Shown here: piece after piece, positions 59,188 to 64,000 of the stretch
Layout: each line of letters starts with the position of its first letter
Numbering within the stretch: position 1 is the stretch's first letter
Origin: Pyrenophora tritici-repentis
Taxonomy: Eukaryota; Ascomycota; Dothideomycetes; Pleosporales; Pleosporaceae
Direction: 5' to 3'
Length of the DNA: 64,000 bases
NCBI RefSeq assembly: GCF_003171515.1
Contig: NC_089396.1
Location: 1,674,001 to 1,738,000, forward strand
Made by a program: the position numbers and the translations under genes
Notes under the pieces: model-generated
Told to the model about the DNA's origin: nothing
Databases searched by the model: none
What the model saw: the letters and a program-made list of their open reading frames with translations, nothing else

Positions 59188-59636
59188 ATGAACGCCACCC
59201 AACCCCTCCTCGACTGGATAGCTGCGCACCCCTACCAAACCGCCTTCCATGTCGTAAACGGCGTAATCCTTCTCACACCCGCCGCCGCCACGATCCCCTT
59301 CTTCAGTGCCTTGGGATTGAGTGCTGGAGGTCCTGTTGCAGGTAACGTTGTTCTCCCTTCCCTTCCCAAGCTTCATAAATACCTACACATAACATCTAGT
59401 CAAATCAACCCCTCTAGCTACCTACCTCTTTAGCGCTAACACAACGACTTCCAGGCTCCACAGCAGCAACAATCATGAGCTACTTTGGCTGTGTACCTGC
59501 AGGCGGTATCATTGCCACGGCGCAGAGTGCGGCTATGGGGGGTTATGGGGCTAGTATTGCAGCTGGAGCGGCACAGGGGGCAGCGCTGTTTACTTCAGGT
59601 GCGGCTTGGTTGATGGGCAGGAATGGAACGACTTGA
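59188..59636 (+). CDS. IFI6/IFI27 (ISG12)-like small membrane protein
   Basis: Exons 59188-59341 and 59455-59636, intron 113 nt (GTAACG..TTCCAG); sum 336 nt, 111 aa. Begins MNATQPLLDWIAAHPYQT. The glycine/alanine-rich hydrophobic core IPFFSALGLSAGGPVAGSTA followed by VPAGGIIATAQSAAMGGYG matches the ISG12 family of animal interferon-induced proteins, which sit in mitochondrial or ER membranes. Fungal members exist but their role is unknown. Intron interrupts the core motif GPVAG^S, as expected if the joined reading is right. Confidence 0.85.
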
Positions 59637-60009
59637 TGGACTGGAACAGAGAAGGAATGAGCCCTAGAGATGGGGGATTGGGGAAAAGGAGTTGGGATTA
59701 TGGTGTCAGCAGGGCGGGCTTTGTCGGATAAGACCAATGATGGTGTTACCGAGGCTCGGTTGCTGCTGCTGCTTCCTTCACACCCCAGCCATCTCACGTT
59801 TCCAAAATCAATGACAAAGACACGCGTAGACTTTCTTGTTTGACTTATCAGTTCGGCGCCCCGCATCTGCCTAGATTCAAAATCACAAAAACCTCAAAAA
59901 TATTCATATAAAGTACAAGACAGAGACATAGATAACAACTCGCCGAAACCCTCAACATTCGCCCTACCCCAATAGAAACACCACAGTTGGACGAAAACAT
60001 CCCAAAACC
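59637..60009. other. intergenic
   Basis: 373 bp, no gene seen. Confidence 0.4.
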
Positions 60010-60864
60010 ATGTCCTCAACACAACCACCACCAACCCCCCTCTCCGACTTCCAAAAAATCGGCCACAACACCTACCTCCATACCCCACCCACCTACCACG
60101 CCAAAAATGCGGCCCAAACCCCACCACCCCTCATCCTCCTCTTCACCTGGAACGCCGCAGCCGCAAAACACATAGCAAAATACACGCTAACCTACCAATC
60201 CCTCTTCCCCACGTCGCGCATCCTACTCATCCGCTGCTTCACTCAGGACATATTCCGGTCCAGCGCCGCCTACGCCACTTTACTCACTCCAGCACTTGAT
60301 CTCGTAGCCGAGCACACAGGGTCAGGCGGGGAGGTCCTGGTGCATAGTTTTTCCAACGGAGGCGGCAATCAGCTCAATGAGTTTGCGAAGGCGTGGAAGA
60401 GGCGGTTTGGTGGGAAGATGATGCCGATGAGAGTACAGATTATGGATTCTAGTCCCACAAAAGCGCCGTGGATGAAGAGTCATGCTGCTATTTCCGCCGG
60501 TTTACCCAGGACGCTTTTTTGGAAGTGGTTTGGTGGGGTATTGGTGCATTTGCTGTTGGTGTGTACGTATTTGGCGGACTTTGTGATGCGGAGGGAGAAT
60601 AAGATGGTGGTGCTTTGTCGGCAATTGAATGATGGGGATGTGTTTGATAAGAGGGTGCCGAGGGTTTATTTGTATAGCAAGGCGGATCAGATGGTGGGGT
60701 TTGAGGAAGTAGAGGAGCATGCGGAGGAGGCGAAGGCGAAGGGATGGGAGGTGGAGAGGGTGGTTTTTGAAAAGAGTGCGCATTGTGGGCATGTTAGGGA
60801 GGACGAGGGGGGGTATTGGAAGGCGGTTCTGGGGGCTTGGGAGAGGGGGAGGAAGGAGATTTAG
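60010..60864 (+). CDS. TMEM53-like (DUF829) protein, alpha/beta-hydrolase-like
   Basis: Intronless, 284 aa. The strand pattern PPLILLFTWNAAAAKHIAKY and RILLIRCF precede the nucleophile-like elbow VLVHSFSNGGGNQLNEF. Then MPMRVQIMDSSPTKAPW, a hydrophobic stretch (WFGGVLVHLLLVCTYLADF), RVYLYSKADQMVGFEEVEEH and SAHCGHVREDEGGYWKAV, which places a His where the hydrolase triad expects it. These fit the TMEM53/DUF829 family found in animals, plants and fungi; enzymatic activity is unproven. Some fungal relatives (PaxU type) sit in secondary-metabolite clusters, not so here. Confidence 0.82.
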   Translation: MSSTQPPPTPLSDFQKIGHNTYLHTPPTYHAKNAAQTPPPLILLFTWNAAAAKHIAKYTLTYQSLFPTSRILLIRCFTQDIFRSSAAYATLLTPALDLVAEHTGSGGEVLVHSFSNGGGNQLNEFAKAWKRRFGGKMMPMRVQIMDSSPTKAPWMKSHAAISAGLPRTLFWKWFGGVLVHLLLVCTYLADFVMRRENKMVVLCRQLNDGDVFDKRVPRVYLYSKADQMVGFEEVEEHAEEAKAKGWEVERVVFEKSAHCGHVREDEGGYWKAVLGAWERGRKEI

Positions 60865-60961
60865 ATCATAGATGTGTGTTTGAATGGATTTCACGCTGTA
60901 TACCATTACGTTGTTTTATGATATGCGATGCGGAAGTAGATTGTATTATACAAGCATCTTT

Positions 60962-61733
60962 CTACAACCGAGCCGCTACCAACGAGAGGTAGATATTCCA
61001 TAGCAATCCGCAGAAGCTAAGGAAAACGATACGACGTTCGACGGGGATATAGGTCGTGCTGAAGAAGTTGGCAATGGGCCAGACTTTGTATGAATCGAAG
61101 ATGAGACCGAACAATTCCTGTCATAACATTAGCTTTTGCTCGTAAATAACCAACCAGCATGAGATAGAGCCATTCGGCAAAGTTCAAGACAAGTACTCAC
61201 ATTCCTGAAATCCTGTACAATCAACGCCACAGTCTTCCCCTTCATAATCCCAATCAAGATCAAGAACATGGATTGGTTCAACAACGCGCCCATGGTAATA
61301 CACTACATCAAACATCAAAATTAGCCCATCATCCACACAAATATCTTCTCCCATCAGAAGACAGTCAACTCACATCAGTAAACCACTTCCTGAAAATGTT
61401 CCACCAATTCCTCACCCTGACCTCCTCCTCCACCACCGCTCTCCCGTCCCCATCCTCACTCAGCATCATGCCCTTTTCCTCTTCATCCTCGCTTACACTC
61501 CTGATTATCTTCTGCGTCGTCCACCCCGGAAACGCGCGCTCCAGCCAGTTCTGCCAGTGGTAATTGACAGGTGCTGTCAACACGACCATGATTGCGAATT
61601 GAATAAAGAGCACGCGGTCGAAGACAAAGGGCTTGGATTCATTCCATGCTTTGAGGCGTTGCGCGATGATGTTGCTGCAGGAGTCGATGGCGAGGGCCGA
61701 GAGGCAGGCAATTGCTATTGGGGGTAGTGGCAT
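60962..61733 (-). CDS. Mpv17/PMP22 family membrane protein
   Basis: Exons 61733-61374, 61302-61201, 61117-60962; introns 71 and 83 nt with GTGAGT donors; sum 618 nt, 205 aa. Transmembrane segments around IACLSALAIDSCSNIIAQRL, LFIQFAIMVVLTAPVNYHWQ, LLNQSMFLILIGIM. The C-terminal signature is clear: KVWPIANFFSTTYIPVERR, FLSFCGLLWNIYLSL. Family members reside in the mitochondrial inner membrane (Sym1) or in peroxisomes, including a Woronin-body sorting protein. An acidic insert (SEDEEEKGMMLSEDGDG) in the matrix loop is unusual; the compartment cannot be told from sequence. Confidence 0.88.
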
Positions 61734-62452
61734 CGTTGCGGTTCGTGATTGTTTCGTAGGAGAGGTGGTCAGGTCACGGTTACGAGTACGGCGGAGGTGG
61801 AGATGGAGGTGGAAGTGTGAGGTTTAGAGGAAATGTACAATCGAGGGGCGCCTGATGGTCGTGTTGGCGACGACGAGGCTCCTAAGATAAGTTGTTGGGG
61901 ATCAGCGCAGGGTCTGGTAAGCACCAAGTGTGCCTGACGCGTTGCGCCAAATTGTGGTAGCTCTCGACGTGGTGAATGTTTGGCGTAAAGAAGCTAGTGG
62001 GTAGGAATAGGAGGAAAGAGCGTTCGAAGATAGGCATTCGCACACATTTCGATCAGCCTTGGCGAGAATTGCGCGGCGTTGTTGCGATAACCGCTTCACA
62101 TTTTGGTGTTGCGGTCCCGCGTTCGGGATATCTGCGGCCGAATCAGATGGTGGCGAAAGGATGAGGCGGCCTGACTCAAGAATGTCGAGGATAGGTAGTT
62201 TTAATTTTGTTATGTCTTGCTAAGGCTGCCTAGTATATCGGTTATAGCTTTTTATGTGTTTAAAAACATAGCGACAGGTATGGTTGATGAGAATAGAGAG
62301 AGAGAATTTAATAAGATATTAATCGCTTGTGAACTTCTGCTCTTCAAGTTACAGCTTACGGCTCAAACACTACTAACATACTACCCGGGAAAAGAACTAA
62401 CTAACTTTACAAATATCAAAGAAATCTCAATTAGACAGAATGGGCATGCCCA
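61734..62452. other. intergenic, AT-rich towards the right
   Basis: 719 bp without a supported gene. Composition drops to AT-rich from about 62190. Confidence 0.4.
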
Positions 62453-63997
62453 TCAACGGCCTTTGCCCACCTTTTTCACCTTCTTCTTTACAGGCTTCTT
62501 TGTAGGCTTCCTCTTCGCCTTCTTCTTACAGTCATCATCATCACTATCATCTGCCTTTCTCTTCTTAGATGGCTTATAAGAGTCTGCGCTATTAGGCTCC
62601 TTCCCTTTCTTTGTCTTCTTCTTATTCTTTCTCTCCTCTCCACTGCTGTCTTCGCTAGTGCCGTCTTCACTACCGCCTCCATAAAGAGGTGTAGGCGTCC
62701 TTGTTAGGTCGCGTGGCCTTATAACCTGACGACCACTTCTAGTTGTAGCTACAATCTGAGGTGGAGGTGCAGGTGCAGGTGGATGAGGCGTTCGCACGGG
62801 CTGTTTTCTTGCGGGTTTCTTTGGTGGTGGCTGAGGCACTTCTTCAATTGAGCTTTCACGGTCTGATTCATCACCACCATTAGCACCCGATGGACTCCCT
62901 TCAGGGGTTGATCCTTGAGGTCCCTCAATTGTCGGTATGATATCGGACGTGGGATCAGTTGGGGTACTTGTGGGATCCTCGCCACCCTTCCCGTTGTTGC
63001 GAGCAGCTTTAATTCGCTTAGCTTCAAGTCTGGCAGCTTCAGCTTCAGCTTCAACTCTAGCAGCTTCAGCGATCCTGGCAGCTTCTTTGCGAGCCTCCTC
63101 CTCTTTGCGAGCCTTATCTGCAGCCACTTTAGCAAGCCTAGCTGCTTCAACAGCTCGTGCCTTAGCCTCCTCCGCTTCGGCGCTCTGGGCTTCAATAGCT
63201 TTCTTTTCTTCCTCCGCTTTCTCCCTTGCGGCGGCTTCTCTTTCCTCTGCAGCCTTTAAAGATTCTACAGCTTTCTGTATTTCTGCGGCTCTTTTTTCCT
63301 TAGCAGCCTTCTCACTAGCAGCCTTCTGGCCAGCGACTCTCTTGACTAGTTTGGCCTTCTGCTCAGCCAATCTCTTTGCCTCATCAGCTTGTATCTGGGC
63401 TTTCTTCGCTTCAGCTGTTTTCTTGGCTTCGTCGGCTTTCTTCTTTTCCACAGCAGCATTTTGGTCCGCTAGCGACGTCTGGTATTGCTCAAGATTCACA
63501 AGATCCACTCCATTTCTCATGTCACGTTCTGGGTCAGACTCTGTGAAGACTGTACCTGGGTCGAAGCGATTCATGTTTGTTTCCAACCTGCCCCTTATGG
63601 CGTCGATTACCGTCGAATCCTGCCTTACTCCCGTTTGATTGGTCCCTGGAGCTGGATTATTTGTCACACCATGGAGATCATGGACGATACCATGCATTTG
63701 AGCGGTCCATGTTGTTCGGGCAACATTGTAGATGTGGCGACCGTATTCATCTTGCAGTCTGCTTCCGATACCTTCAGAAGAAGGTATTGTTGGGTTAGTA
63801 GGAGCATAGACACTCCGGGCTGAGACTTCTGACCGGAGTCGGCTCTCCCGTTGAGCTGCAGAGCGTGCTGTTTGTGCCATCCTTTCGAACTCTTCGCGTT
63901 CTCTCTTCTCCTCTTCTTCTTCTTGTTTTTTCTTCTTCTCTTCTGCCTCTTTTTTCCTGTCTGCGTTGCTTCTTGAAGAATTAATATACGCTTTTTC
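62453..63997 (-). CDS. charged coiled-coil protein of unknown function (5' end outside window)
   Basis: The ATG-started frame is 63880-62453 (475 aa), but the same frame stays open up to the window edge as KKEAEEKKKKQEEEEEKRER, and the edge triplet is TAG, which could be a splice acceptor, so the gene probably begins outside. Layout: Lys/Glu helix, a globular-looking part (DEYGRHIYNVARTTWTAQMH), a 150-residue Ala/Lys/Glu coiled coil of TolA-like composition (DEAKRLAEQKAKLVKRVAGQ), a Ser/Pro/Asp-rich linker, TRSGRQVIRPRDLTRTPTP and a basic tail (KPTKKPVKKKVKKVGKGR). Nuclear or chromatin association is only suggested by the tail. Codon use is more AT-rich than in the neighbours, so recent gain or a repeat-associated family is possible. 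Confidence 0.55.
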   Translation of the reverse strand, partial: EKAYINSSRSNADRKKEAEEKKKKQEEEEEKREREEFERMAQTARSAAQRESRLRSEVSARSVYAPTNPTIPSSEGIGSRLQDEYGRHIYNVARTTWTAQMHGIVHDLHGVTNNPAPGTNQTGVRQDSTVIDAIRGRLETNMNRFDPGTVFTESDPERDMRNGVDLVNLEQYQTSLADQNAAVEKKKADEAKKTAEAKKAQIQADEAKRLAEQKAKLVKRVAGQKAASEKAAKEKRAAEIQKAVESLKAAEEREAAAREKAEEEKKAIEAQSAEAEEAKARAVEAARLAKVAADKARKEEEARKEAARIAEAARVEAEAEAARLEAKRIKAARNNGKGGEDPTSTPTDPTSDIIPTIEGPQGSTPEGSPSGANGGDESDRESSIEEVPQPPPKKPARKQPVRTPHPPAPAPPPQIVATTRSGRQVIRPRDLTRTPTPLYGGGSEDGTSEDSSGEERKNKKKTKKGKEPNSADSYKPSKKRKADDSDDDDCKKKAKRKPTKKPVKKKVKKVGKGR

Positions 63998-64000
63998 CTA

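Noticed and set aside
62937..63638. 233-codon frame antisense to the coiled-coil gene, rich in Ala/Ser
   Set aside because: It is the mirror of the repetitive Ala/Lys/Glu codons on the other strand.

Overview
This window looks like nuclear DNA of a filamentous ascomycete. Protein similarities (a SnodProt-type cerato-platanin, a GPI cupredoxin, ToxD-type reductase, CBP3, Ku70) point to Dothideomycetes, most likely Pleosporales. That placement is inferred from the proteins, not demonstrated. Genes are dense, have 0 to 4 short introns (mostly 41-80 nt, GT..AG) and lie on both strands with no operon logic. Exon borders were chosen by hand from splice signals and frame arithmetic; where the sum of exons gives an intact frame this is stated.

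Layout. 1-20.9 kb is a housekeeping block: EST1/SMG7-like (cut by the left edge), a decayed small gene, pyruvate dehydrogenase E1 alpha, an unknown multi-exon gene, ferrochelatase and KU70 (divergent pair), PUS1 (broken by two single-base shifts) and TFIIE-alpha (divergent pair), SRP72 and an MDR oxidoreductase. 21-23.6 kb is accessory: two small paralogous genes of unknown function, each with an identical 162-bp hAT-type MITE upstream. 23.8-35.4 kb holds a Zn2Cys6 regulator, an alpha-arrestin, the cytochrome bc1 chaperone CBP3, the mRNA capping guanylyltransferase, a ToxD-like reductase and a cupredoxin. 35.4-44 kb is gene-poor and dispensable-looking: a predicted small cysteine-rich secreted protein, a cerato-platanin and a complete 3.16-kb hAT transposon with an intact transposase. 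44.4-61.7 kb is again conserved: Ecl1-type life-span factor, FAM86/EFM3-type methyltransferase, RPS24, VPS72/YL1, a Puf/RRM protein, a third member of the unknown small-protein family, an IFI6/ISG12-like membrane protein, a TMEM53-like protein and an Mpv17-family protein. The right edge holds a charged coiled-coil gene cut by the window.

Most promising novelty: three genes (21154-21485, 22694-23111, 58146-58740) encode proteins of 93, 103 and 152 residues. Once introns are removed they share a Trp, a G(Y/F)TN motif 16-18 residues later, a second Trp followed by a (C/G)G(L/S) turn, and a phase-1 intron near the end (next to a W(I/V)TK motif in two of them). I recognise no known family. Two of them have related promoters and independent insertions of the same MITE at 267 and 270 bp before the start codons.

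Other points: two +1 shifts in C-runs of PUS1, an ATG start codon split by an intron in a candidate effector gene, and a perfect 24-bp palindrome upstream of SRP72. No rRNA, tRNA or CRISPR array was found.
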